A stretch of DNA of 21,440 nucleotides, taken from positions 1 to 21,440 of the forward strand of contig CAJXBY010000028.1 in assembly GCA_913051905.1 (NCBI GenBank), given 5' to 3'. Below the pieces are notes generated by a model, which did not search any database, was not told where the DNA came from, and saw nothing but the letters and a program-made list of their open reading frames with translations. Below are positions 15,032 through 21,440 of the stretch, one piece after another (the first letter of the stretch is position 1; every line of letters begins with the position of its first letter). The position numbers and the translations under genes are program-made. This stretch comes from an uncultured Gammaproteobacteria bacterium. Its GTDB lineage: Bacteria; Pseudomonadota; Gammaproteobacteria; Arenicellales; UBA868.

Positions 15032-16054
15032 TCAACCGCCGGCCGTACTCAGGATCAGGTCCAGGAGCTCCTGTGCAGGCACTCCTTTTTGGGAAGCACT
15101 TTTGACCCAATCATCCCAGACCGGTTTGGCGCCGATCTTGCGGAATTCATCAAGCTCCGCCGCGGTGTACCGAATCTCCTGCATGGAGGCACGAAATGCA
15201 GGCAGGTTCTTGGCATCCGCCGCTCTATAACCGTCTTTTAGGGCGGCGTAGGCTGTGGGCTTTGCAGCGATGAGAAGGTCCTGGTAAGCGGCTGGCAGCT
15301 TACCCCACGCCTTGGTATTCATGACGTAGGGACAGGTCACCGCTCCGGGCGACATATTGCCGGTGAACCACTTCGAAATCTCATTCACTTTGTACGCGGC
15401 ATGCGCATAGGTAAACGGCCAGGAGACTGCATCCACCGCGCCTCTTTCGAGCAACTGGTAGGTCTCGGTGGCAGGCACTGTCGTCGGTACGGCGCCCAGT
15501 TTCTTCATCGCCTTGCCGATTCCGCCCAGGGCGCGAACCCGCTTACCGCTCCAGTCAGCCAGTGTCAGGGGCGGATCACCAACACCCATGAATTCATATT
15601 GCGGCAGAATCCCGGTAAACAGATGCTTGGCATTCCATCTTGCCAGATCTTTGATGACCTCCGGGTGCTGAAAGAAGGCCTCTGTCACCTTCTCTTGAAC
15701 ATCAAGATCACCGATCGGCAGGAACGGCAGATCTGAGGCGCTCAATGTCGGTGTTTTGTCCGGATGGTACGAAGCACAGAACACCGCCATCTGAAATGCC
15801 CCCAGTTTGATTCCGTCCAGGTTTTCCTTCGGCTTGGACAGACCTCCATAGTGAATCTTGATGGTGAAGTTACCGCCGCTCTTGCTGGAGACTTCTTCTG
15901 CCATCGCTTCGATTCCCTTGGTCCAGGCCCGGGGTTTACCCCACAGCGACATGTTCCAGGTGACTTTCTCTGCTGCCATCGTTGGCGCCGCAGCCAGCAA
16001 TAATGCGATGCCTGTAACGAGAACAGTTAACGGCTTGCTTTTCAGTGTGAACAT
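15032..16054 (-). CDS. dctP: TRAP transporter substrate-binding protein (DctP family)
   Basis: A 340-residue periplasmic protein. The start at 16052-16054 (MFTLKSKPLT) is fixed by a strong GAAGGAGG upstream; the frame extends to 16135 but without such a site. A signal peptide covers about residues 1-28 (VLVTGIALLLAAAPTMAA). The mature part shows the DctP features: the segment GGLSKPKENLDGIKLGAFQM, then LADWSGKRVRALGG (about 165-178), whose R174 lies near the place of the conserved carboxylate-binding arginine, and AVDAVSWPFTYAH. DctP proteins bind organic acids, mostly through that arginine, and deliver them to DctQM. The gene leads the TRAP operon, is followed by a stable hairpin, and is divergent from an acyl-CoA metabolism operon, suggesting the imported acid feeds those enzymes. 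The substrate cannot be named. Confidence 0.93.
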   Translation of the reverse strand: MFTLKSKPLTVLVTGIALLLAAAPTMAAEKVTWNMSLWGKPRAWTKGIEAMAEEVSSKSGGNFTIKIHYGGLSKPKENLDGIKLGAFQMAVFCASYHPDKTPTLSASDLPFLPIGDLDVQEKVTEAFFQHPEVIKDLARWNAKHLFTGILPQYEFMGVGDPPLTLADWSGKRVRALGGIGKAMKKLGAVPTTVPATETYQLLERGAVDAVSWPFTYAHAAYKVNEISKWFTGNMSPGAVTCPYVMNTKAWGKLPAAYQDLLIAAKPTAYAALKDGYRAADAKNLPAFRASMQEIRYTAAELDEFRKIGAKPVWDDWVKSASQKGVPAQELLDLILSTAGG

Positions 16055-16176
16055 CGGTTTTCCTCCTTCGCTATTCTGTTTTTCGGCAGATCGAAGCGGG
16101 AGTAGGAATGCACAGATTCTGCCCATGACACCCACTCGACCGGACCGTATCCCGGATTGATCTTCCGGTTAACACT

Positions 16177-16217
16177 CTTATACACCGAGCACGATCCGTG
16201 TGACAATCAGGACACGG
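16177..16217 (-). promoter_or_regulatory. Candidate sigma-70 promoter of dctP with overlapping dyad
   Basis: On the minus strand TTGTCA (16201-16206) and TATAAG (16177-16182) are separated by 18 bases; each differs from consensus by one base. Transcription would begin near 16170, giving a leader of about 115 bases to dctP. The -35 element lies within a dyad, CCGTGT (16196-16201) and ACACGG (16212-16217), separated by 10 bases, which could be an operator. The match to consensus is visible; activity is inferred. Confidence 0.55.
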
Positions 16218-16261
16218 TGGAGTATTCGGCAAAACCCAGTACGATGTGTTCGTCAGGCGTG

Positions 16262-16283
16262 TATCAGATAATTGATATATCAA
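16262..16283. promoter_or_regulatory. Operator-like palindrome in the divergent TRAP/hydratase region
   Basis: TTGATATATCAA at 16272-16283 is a perfect 12-base palindrome, and TATCA at 16262-16266 pairs with TGATA at 16273-16277 across six bases, so the two dyads overlap. Short AT-rich palindromes of this kind are typical sites of GntR-family and related regulators of organic acid genes. GATAAT at 16267-16272 could also be a -10 element for the hydratase operon. No such regulator is encoded in the window. The site lies between two oppositely directed operons and could control both. Confidence 0.5.
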
Positions 16284-16399
16284 AAATGTCCATGTTTTGG
16301 GTTTCGAAACGCCCTGACGATCCTGACAGAATCCGGCAGTTTCACCGATAACTCGACTGCCGGGTCTTTTGCAGTGACGCGTGACCATTGGAGACTTGG

Positions 16400-17278
16400 A
16401 TGATGCCTATTGACTATCAACATCTGATTTCGCTTCGATCCACCGGACACACCCGCCGCTACAGCGACAGGGATACGATGCTCTATGCACTGTCCATCGG
16501 CATGGGCAGAGATCCGTTGGCGGGTACCGAACTTGATTACGTCTTTGAACGCAACCCGTTGAAGACCGTACCAACCATGGCTTCCGTCCTGGCACGAATT
16601 CCGTTGCTTAAGGACTGTGGCTATGACTACACCAAAGTGCTACATGCGGAGCAGCACCTCGTGATACACAGACCCCTGCCCCAGGACGGCGAACTGATTG
16701 CCGATGCCCGGGTGATCGAGGCCTACGACAAGGGTGCCGACAAAGGAGCCCTGATCTATACCGAAACGACCGCCCGGACGACAACGGACGATGAACCCCT
16801 GTTCACCACCACCAGTGGAATTTTCGCCCGGGGCGACGGCGGCTTCGGTGGCGCCACCGGTCCTTCCCCGGCACCCCATCCGATCCCCAACCGGCCACCT
16901 GATGCCAGCTGCCAGATCAGAACCCGTGAAGATCAGGCCCTGCTCTACCGGCTCAATGGGGACCGCAATCCTCTGCACGTAGATCCGGAGCTTGCGACGA
17001 GGGTCGGCTTTCCTGTTCCCATACTCCACGGCCTCTGCACTTATGGGACAGCCTGTCTCGCGGTACTGAAGACCGTCTGCCACTACGATCATACGAGCAT
17101 CACGGGTTTTGACGTACGGTTTTCCGCTCCGGTCTACCCCGGCGAGACGATCATTACAGACCTTTGGCAGGACGGTAATATTGTCTCTTTCGAATGCCGG
17201 GTGAAAGAACGAAAAGTGACAGTCATCCGCAACGGAAAATGTACGTTGACGGACTCATCGCGAGGAGAACCCCAATGA
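16400..17278 (+). CDS. MaoC-like (R)-specific enoyl-CoA hydratase, MFE-2 hydratase-2 type
   Basis: The protein has about 292 residues in a double hotdog fold. The hydratase-2 motif YRLNGDRNPLHVDPELA (about 183-199) carries the catalytic D188 and H193. From memory it matches the hydratase-2 domain of eukaryotic peroxisomal MFE-2 along its whole length, including LYALSIGMG near the N-terminus, KVLHAEQHL, HRPLPQDGEL, GGFGG, PIPNRPPDA and PILHGLCTYG. The enzyme adds water to trans-2-enoyl-CoA to give the (3R)-hydroxyacyl-CoA. GGAG at 16390-16393 lies six bases before ATG 16400; ATG 16403 is an alternative. The stop overlaps the start of the next gene by four bases (ATGA). It opens a four-gene operon and is divergent from the TRAP transporter. 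Confidence 0.95.
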   Translation: MMPIDYQHLISLRSTGHTRRYSDRDTMLYALSIGMGRDPLAGTELDYVFERNPLKTVPTMASVLARIPLLKDCGYDYTKVLHAEQHLVIHRPLPQDGELIADARVIEAYDKGADKGALIYTETTARTTTDDEPLFTTTSGIFARGDGGFGGATGPSPAPHPIPNRPPDASCQIRTREDQALLYRLNGDRNPLHVDPELATRVGFPVPILHGLCTYGTACLAVLKTVCHYDHTSITGFDVRFSAPVYPGETIITDLWQDGNIVSFECRVKERKVTVIRNGKCTLTDSSRGEPQ

Positions 17279-18096
17279 ACAAACTTGACGGAAAGATCGC
17301 CCTGGTTTCCGGGTCCGGCCGGGGTATCGGCCAGTGCATTGCGTTGAAACTCGCGCGTGAAGGTGCCCGGGTTGTGATCAATGATCTCGATGAGGGCCCG
17401 GCACTCGAGACCCTAGAGATCCTCAAGTCAGCTGGCAGTGATGCCCTGGCCTGCGTTGGCAGTGTGGTCGAGCCGGGCTTTGCAGAACGATTCATTGCCA
17501 CAGCCGTCGACGCCTGGGGCGTGCCGGACATCATCATCAACAACGCAGGCTACACCTGGGACAACGTCATCCAGAAAATGACCGATGAACAGTTCCAGGC
17601 GGTTCTGGATGTCCATTTGACCGCGCCATTTCGCATTCTGCGCGCTGCTGCAGGCCCGATCCGGGAGGCGGCCAAACGCGAGGCAGCCGACGGCAAAGAG
17701 GTCTTCAGAAAAGTCGTGAACATCTCATCAACATCGGGCGTTTACGGTAACGCGGGCCAGGCAAACTATTCCTCAGGCAAGGCCGCAATCGTCGGACTGA
17801 CCCGTGCTATGTCGCGCGAATGGGGACGCTATAAAGTCAACGTCAACGCGGTCGCCTTCGGCCTGGTACACACCCGTCTCACCCAGGCGCTGGATGCAGA
17901 ATCCGCCAGTATCGACATTGAAGGGCGCGAAATTCCGGTAGGCGTGCAACGCGCAGTACTGGATGCCGCAGGTTCTCGGATGTCGCTCGGTCGTGGAGGA
18001 ACTCCGGAGGAAGCCGCCGGCGCGGTGTATCTGTTGTGTATTCCGGAGTCGAATTACATCACCGGGCACCTGTTGATGTGTGATGGTGGACGTTAA
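17275..18096 (+). CDS. SDR family oxidoreductase, probable 3-hydroxyacyl-CoA dehydrogenase
   Basis: A 273-residue classical short-chain dehydrogenase. The cofactor loop is VSGSGRGIG (11-19), the structural motif is NNAG (89-92), and the active site is S152 with Y165-x3-K169 in the stretch GQANYSSGKAA. D37 in VINDLD, at the end of the second strand, favours NAD over NADP. The start at 17275 is set by GAGGAG at 17262-17267 and by the ATGA overlap with the hydratase stop; the frame continues upstream to 17194 but inside the hydratase gene. In MFE-2 an SDR domain of this class oxidises the (3R)-hydroxyacyl-CoA made by hydratase-2. The tight coupling to a hydratase-2 gene makes that the likely reaction, although FabG-like reduction cannot be excluded. 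Confidence 0.92.
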   Translation: MNKLDGKIALVSGSGRGIGQCIALKLAREGARVVINDLDEGPALETLEILKSAGSDALACVGSVVEPGFAERFIATAVDAWGVPDIIINNAGYTWDNVIQKMTDEQFQAVLDVHLTAPFRILRAAAGPIREAAKREAADGKEVFRKVVNISSTSGVYGNAGQANYSSGKAAIVGLTRAMSREWGRYKVNVNAVAFGLVHTRLTQALDAESASIDIEGREIPVGVQRAVLDAAGSRMSLGRGGTPEEAAGAVYLLCIPESNYITGHLLMCDGGR

Positions 18097-18120
18097 GCCG
18101 GCGACAGCCAGGAACTCTTC

Positions 18121-19650
18121 ATGGAGTCTAATGTCGTTCTCGGCGATCAACTCCTGAGCCAGGCAGAGATCAGGACCCGGGCTGCGTACGCCGCTGCCGG
18201 CTTTCGCACTCTTGGAGTTGATCGGGGTGATGCCATCGCGTTGCTGCTCAGAAACGATATCCCCTTCTTCGAGGTGCTCACTGCCGCCCAGCACCTGGCT
18301 GCCTACAGCGTTCCGATCAACTGGCACCTCTCCGCCCGGGAAGTTCTGCATGTGTTGATTGACAGTGGCGCCAAGGCGCTGGTCGCTCATGCGGATCTCC
18401 TGCACGGCATCCGCCACGTTGTACCTGACGAGTTACCGGTCATCGTTGTTGCCACACCGCGGCTTATACAGGAAGCCTATGCAATTGACGCGAGTACCTG
18501 CTCACCACCGTCGGAATATCCGGTGTGGACACAATGGCTCGCCGAATACGAGCCTCTGCCCGGTGATGCCGCTGGCGCAGCAATGACCATGATGTACACA
18601 TCCGGAACGACCGGCAGGCCAAAGGGTGTCCGGCGCGAACCTGCAACGGCCGAACAGATCGCACGGCTGCGATCCACCGAACCGAAGGTGATGGGCAGCC
18701 GGCCCGGCATGAGGACCGTGATCTGCGGACCGCTCTACCACGCCGCACCACTACACTTTGCACGTGTCGCCTACGATACCGGGTCACTGATCGTTCTCCA
18801 GCCGCGCTTTGACGGGGAAGAACTGCTGAAACTGATCGAACAGCACCAGGTAAGCGCAATCTTCATGGCCCCGATCATGTTCGTTCGCCTTCTGCGGTTA
18901 CCGGACGCGATCCGGACAGCGTATGATCTTTCGAGTCTTGAACACGTCATACACGCCGGTGCGATCTGCCCGCCAGACGTCAAGCGGGCGATGATCGACT
19001 GGTGGGGACCGATCATTCATGAGTTCTATGGCAGTACCGAAAGCGGCGTGGTCACCCATTGCAACAGTGCAGAATGGCTGGCCCATCCGGGCACAGTTGG
19101 CCGTGCGGTCGGCAACACTACCCTGCAGATTATTCGTGAAGATGGGTCCGAGGCGGCGGCAAATGAAATCGGGGAGATTTACATGCGCCGCCTCGACTAT
19201 CCGGAATTCACCTACCACGGTGATCCCCGCAAACGCCGGTCGATTGAACACAACGGCCTGATCACGAACGGTGACATCGGTTATCTGGACCACGAGGGAT
19301 ACCTCTATCTGTGCGACCGGGCCCGCGACATGATCATCTCCGGGGGTGTGAATATCTATCCCGCGGAGATCGAATCCGTGCTGCTTGGTTTTCACGGCGT
19401 ACGGGACTGTGCAGTTTTGGGTATACCTGATGAGGAATACGGTGAAGCGATCATCGCGCTGGTCGAGCCGGTGGCCGGCGGCGGATGCTCCGAGTACACA
19501 CTGAAAGCCCATCTGAAAGAGTATCTTGCCCACTATAAGATTCCCCGGAGAATCGAGTTCCGCAACGACCTGCCACGCGAGGACAGCGGGAAGATCTTCA
19601 AACGCAAGCTGCGGGACGAATACTGGAAAGATGCGGGACGAAAGATCTGA
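18121..19650 (+). CDS. AMP-forming acyl-CoA ligase (ANL superfamily)
   Basis: A 509-residue adenylate-forming enzyme. The phosphate loop is YTSGTTGRPKG (159-169), the ATP motif is EFYGSTESG (301-309), the hinge region is LCDRARDMIISGGVNIYPAE (397-416) with D399 and R400, and the catalytic lysine of the C-terminal domain is K491 in EDSGKIFKRKL. It activates a carboxylic acid to an acyl-AMP and then to the CoA thioester. The N-terminus is somewhat short against long-chain fatty acyl ligases, in line with medium-chain, aromatic or bile-acid-type ligases; the substrate cannot be fixed. AGGA lies before the ATG, 24 bases after the SDR stop. Within the operon it is the likely entry step, converting the acid imported by the adjacent TRAP system. 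Confidence 0.94.
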   Translation: MESNVVLGDQLLSQAEIRTRAAYAAAGFRTLGVDRGDAIALLLRNDIPFFEVLTAAQHLAAYSVPINWHLSAREVLHVLIDSGAKALVAHADLLHGIRHVVPDELPVIVVATPRLIQEAYAIDASTCSPPSEYPVWTQWLAEYEPLPGDAAGAAMTMMYTSGTTGRPKGVRREPATAEQIARLRSTEPKVMGSRPGMRTVICGPLYHAAPLHFARVAYDTGSLIVLQPRFDGEELLKLIEQHQVSAIFMAPIMFVRLLRLPDAIRTAYDLSSLEHVIHAGAICPPDVKRAMIDWWGPIIHEFYGSTESGVVTHCNSAEWLAHPGTVGRAVGNTTLQIIREDGSEAAANEIGEIYMRRLDYPEFTYHGDPRKRRSIEHNGLITNGDIGYLDHEGYLYLCDRARDMIISGGVNIYPAEIESVLLGFHGVRDCAVLGIPDEEYGEAIIALVEPVAGGGCSEYTLKAHLKEYLAHYKIPRRIEFRNDLPREDSGKIFKRKLRDEYWKDAGRKI

Positions 19651-19737
19651 TCATTCGGAAGGTTTTTCCGGGATCGTCCCGGCTTGCGTTATGGACCGTC
19701 CCGGAACCCGACGGAAGACGTTTACCGGTCCCCAACG

Positions 19738-20628
19738 ATGACCATTATCCGTTCGGGCAGGACCACCTCGAAAACCGTGCAGATTACCTACGAAGTCCTG
19801 GGCGACTCTACCCATGATCCGCTGCTCCTGATATCGGGCCTCGGCAGCCAACTGGTCTACTGGACGGATGCGCTGTGCCAGGTGTTCCTCAAACGTTCCT
19901 TTCAGGTCATCCGGTTTGACAACCGCGACGTTGGACTGAGCACCAAGACCCCGGGCCCGGCTGCAACCATGGCTGAGGTGCTGCAGGGGCAAGGTGGACC
20001 GCCACCCTACACCCTCTCTGACATGGCTTCGGACACCGTCGGAATTCTGGACGACCTGGGAATAGAGAGCGCCCATGTGCTGGGTGTCTCCCTCGGCGGC
20101 GGGATTGCACAGACGATGGCACTCGAATACCCGCAAAGGACCGACTCGCTGATCTCGGTGATGTCAGCACCAAGGGCCGGAACGGCCCTCCTTAACAAGC
20201 CCGAGTCGAGCGATGCAGTCAAAAAGTCCCTGACCATGGACATGAGCGAGCCGCTGACATGGGTCGATTCCCAGATCGAGGGCTGGCGAGCGATCAGCGG
20301 TCCCCATTTTGACGAACGCTACATGAGAGACATTCTTCAACGCAGCTTTGACCGCTGCTATCACCCGGCGGGCTGGTCTTTTCAGATGGCAGCGGCTCTC
20401 GCCAGTGGTGACCGGGTAGAGCGACTCTCCGGTTTAGATCTGCCGACCCTGATCATCCACGGGGCCGTGGACCCCTTGATACCGGTTGCCGCAGGGGCAT
20501 TGACAGCGTCTGCGATACCCGGTGCACGCCTCGAAATCATTGAAGACATGGGTCACTGCCTGCTCAAGCCACACTGGACCCGGGTCGCCGACAGTGTCGC
20601 CCAACTGGCACAAGAGGCATGCCGATGA
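19738..20628 (+). CDS. Alpha/beta-fold hydrolase
   Basis: With the start at ATG 19738 (MTIIRSGRTT) the protein has 296 residues. The nucleophile elbow is GVSLGG with S118, the acid is probably D245 in HGAVDPLIP, and the histidine is H273 in EDMGHCLLKP. The early strand LLLISGLGSQLVYW holds the oxyanion region, and RFDNRDVGLS is typical of this class of esterases and lactonases. The frame extends upstream to a TTG at 19684, but that adds residues unlike the family. The ribosome binding site is weak. It follows the ligase gene after 87 bases, which contain a small GC-rich dyad (19668-19682), and ends the operon. It may cleave an ester, lactone or thioester in the same pathway; the exact reaction is unknown. 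Confidence 0.9.
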   Translation: MTIIRSGRTTSKTVQITYEVLGDSTHDPLLLISGLGSQLVYWTDALCQVFLKRSFQVIRFDNRDVGLSTKTPGPAATMAEVLQGQGGPPPYTLSDMASDTVGILDDLGIESAHVLGVSLGGGIAQTMALEYPQRTDSLISVMSAPRAGTALLNKPESSDAVKKSLTMDMSEPLTWVDSQIEGWRAISGPHFDERYMRDILQRSFDRCYHPAGWSFQMAAALASGDRVERLSGLDLPTLIIHGAVDPLIPVAAGALTASAIPGARLEIIEDMGHCLLKPHWTRVADSVAQLAQEACR

Positions 20629-20806
20629 ACGTTGCAGCCCGCTCAAAACGTGATTCTTTTGGCAGGTGAGATGGGTTTGCATTTAGAGACACCGAGACTC
20701 AAAGTCTACGGCGATATGAAATCAGTGAACGCTGGGCATAACGAACCTACATACCCTTCGCCCGGCCTGTAACCTCCCCTTACAATGCCCTGAGATCGGG
20801 TAGGGA
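20629..20806. other. Intergenic region after the hydratase operon
   Basis: No gene is seen. A small dyad AGACT-CAA-AGTCT stands at 20695-20707. Otherwise there is no clear terminator with a T-run and no promoter of good quality. AGGGA at 20802-20806 directly abuts the start of the following small ORF. Confidence 0.4.
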
Positions 20807-21169
20807 ATGATGAAACAACAACGATCCGGGAAGCGGGCACCCCTGGTTATGGTCGGGATCATTGCGGTTCTGGGGGCGATCACAGTTCTCCAGTACAACC
20901 GCTATGTGACCAAGACCAGGGTAAACGAAGTCGTGAATTCCGAGGCTGTTGTCCCCGAAGCTGCAAATAGTAGGGACCGCAGACTGTGGATCAAGGGTAC
21001 GAGAGACAAGACCGCCTGCTGGGATCAAGACTACGCAGATGGCCCAGGCAAAGGGAACGGTTGGGTTGAGGGCACCCACTCCTATACTTGGTGGCGCCAG
21101 AACGAGGCGGTCAAGGACGCTGTGGGACTCTCCGCAGTTGTGCATCGGGGTCTCGCGTGTACTGACTAG
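20807..21169 (+). pseudogene. Degenerate type IV pilin-like small ORF
   Basis: The 120-residue frame starts MMKQQRSGKRAPLVMVGIIA. Residues about 13-42, with VMVGIIAVLGAITVLQYNRY and then VTKTRVNE, read like the N-terminal helix of a type IV pilin ('vvaIIgiLaaIAip.Yq.Yv.kaRv.E'). The prepilin peptidase site, normally G followed by F-T-L-I-E, is missing: the sequence reads GKRAPLV with no glutamate at position +5. The remaining part, with two cysteines (C in TACWDQ and the last one in LACTD), resembles no pilin head that I know. It is either a decayed or truncated pilin gene or an unrelated single-pass membrane protein with a chance likeness. No other pilus gene is present. Confidence 0.45.
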
Positions 21170-21440
21170 GCGGAATATTTTCTCCTGCTCTCGAGCAAGG
21201 TTTAAAACGTTAGCCTACAAGCTGTGCTTAGCACCGGATATGTTGAGTGACTCAGAGCAGCCCCACCTCCGCAGGAAACAGTGATCGCGCTCAAAATTGA
21301 TTGGATCGCTGACTTGTACGTAAGAACAGCCAGAACTGCAGAAAATTCGAACTTTGTTGGTAACTCACCCAGCGAAGGCGTAAACTCAGAGCCTGATTGA
21401 ATCCCGATGTACGGTTCTTGATAACAATTTTTGAGGAAGC
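21170..21440. other. Non-coding end of the window
   Basis: No gene is seen in either strand. Near the end, TTGAAT (21397-21402) and GATAAC (21420-21425), 17 bases apart, could be a weak forward promoter, and GAGGAAG at 21433-21439 looks like a ribosome binding site, so a gene may start just beyond the window. The promoter match is poor. Confidence 0.3.

Noticed and set aside
14439..15230. 263-codon forward frame across dctQ and the end of dctP
   Set aside because: Runs antisense through two recognised transport genes and through the hairpin; translation is rich in His and Gln and unlike a folded protein.
19668..19682. CCGGGA-TCG-TCCCGG hairpin after the ligase gene, considered as terminator
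   Set aside because: The T-run precedes the stem on the operon strand and no T-run follows it, so it should not terminate transcription of the operon.
1..21440. CRISPR arrays, tRNA and rRNA genes, phage or defence genes
   Set aside because: No regularly spaced repeats, no cloverleaf with a T-loop consensus, and no phage, toxin-antitoxin or restriction families were seen on reading both strands by eye; a software scan would be more sensitive.

Overview
The window reads like chromosomal DNA of a heterotrophic proteobacterium, most likely a gammaproteobacterium. This rests on similarity recalled by eye: an E. coli-like HisJ/HisQ/HisM/HisP transporter, a ComM/YifB ATPase, an Lrp-type regulator and a TRAP transporter. 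It is an inference; the window holds no rRNA, tRNA or phylogenetic marker. The theme is uptake of organic acids and amino acids, and breakdown through acyl-CoA intermediates.

Layout. 1-128 is the tail of a probable class III aminotransferase. 129-956 is gene-poor, with a possible decayed transposase fragment, and ends in an AT-rich, palindrome-rich regulatory stretch before an Lrp/AsnC regulator (957-1427, +). Then come a PaaI-like hotdog thioesterase (-), an ECHDC3-like crotonase-fold protein (+), and a probable two-gene operon on the minus strand: acyl-CoA dehydrogenase followed by a CaiB/BaiF CoA-transferase. From a dyad-rich intergenic region, a D-aminoacylase-like amidohydrolase and a cupin run in the opposite direction (+).

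7944-11111 (-) is a polar amino acid ABC importer in the order ATPase, binding protein, HisQ-like permease, HisM-like permease, with a terminator-like hairpin after the binding protein gene. Upstream of it lies comM (-). 12925-16054 (-) is a TRAP transporter in the order DctP, DctQ, DctM, with a 14-bp GNRA-capped hairpin after dctP. Divergent from it is a four-gene operon (+, 16400-20628): a hydratase-2 of the MFE-2 type, a short-chain dehydrogenase, an acyl-CoA ligase and an alpha/beta hydrolase. The window ends with a small ORF that resembles a degenerate type IV pilin N-terminus, and then non-coding DNA.

How the parts may work together (inference). The TRAP system would import a carboxylate. 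The AMP-forming ligase would make its CoA thioester. The hydratase-2 and dehydrogenase would carry out the two central steps of beta-oxidation, as the two halves of peroxisomal MFE-2 do, but as separate overlapping genes in reversed order. The acyl-CoA dehydrogenase, CoA-transferase, crotonase and thioesterase are further acyl-CoA enzymes nearby. No thiolase is present, so the route is incomplete here or ends differently. No dedicated local regulator other than the Lrp-type protein is seen, although good operator-like dyads lie in both divergent intergenic regions.

Most items are recognisable families. The unusual points are enzymes with altered catalytic residues (crotonase, CoA-transferase, acyl-CoA dehydrogenase, amidohydrolase), the paired hairpins behind both binding protein genes, and the clustered dyads. 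No clearly new defence or mobile system was found.
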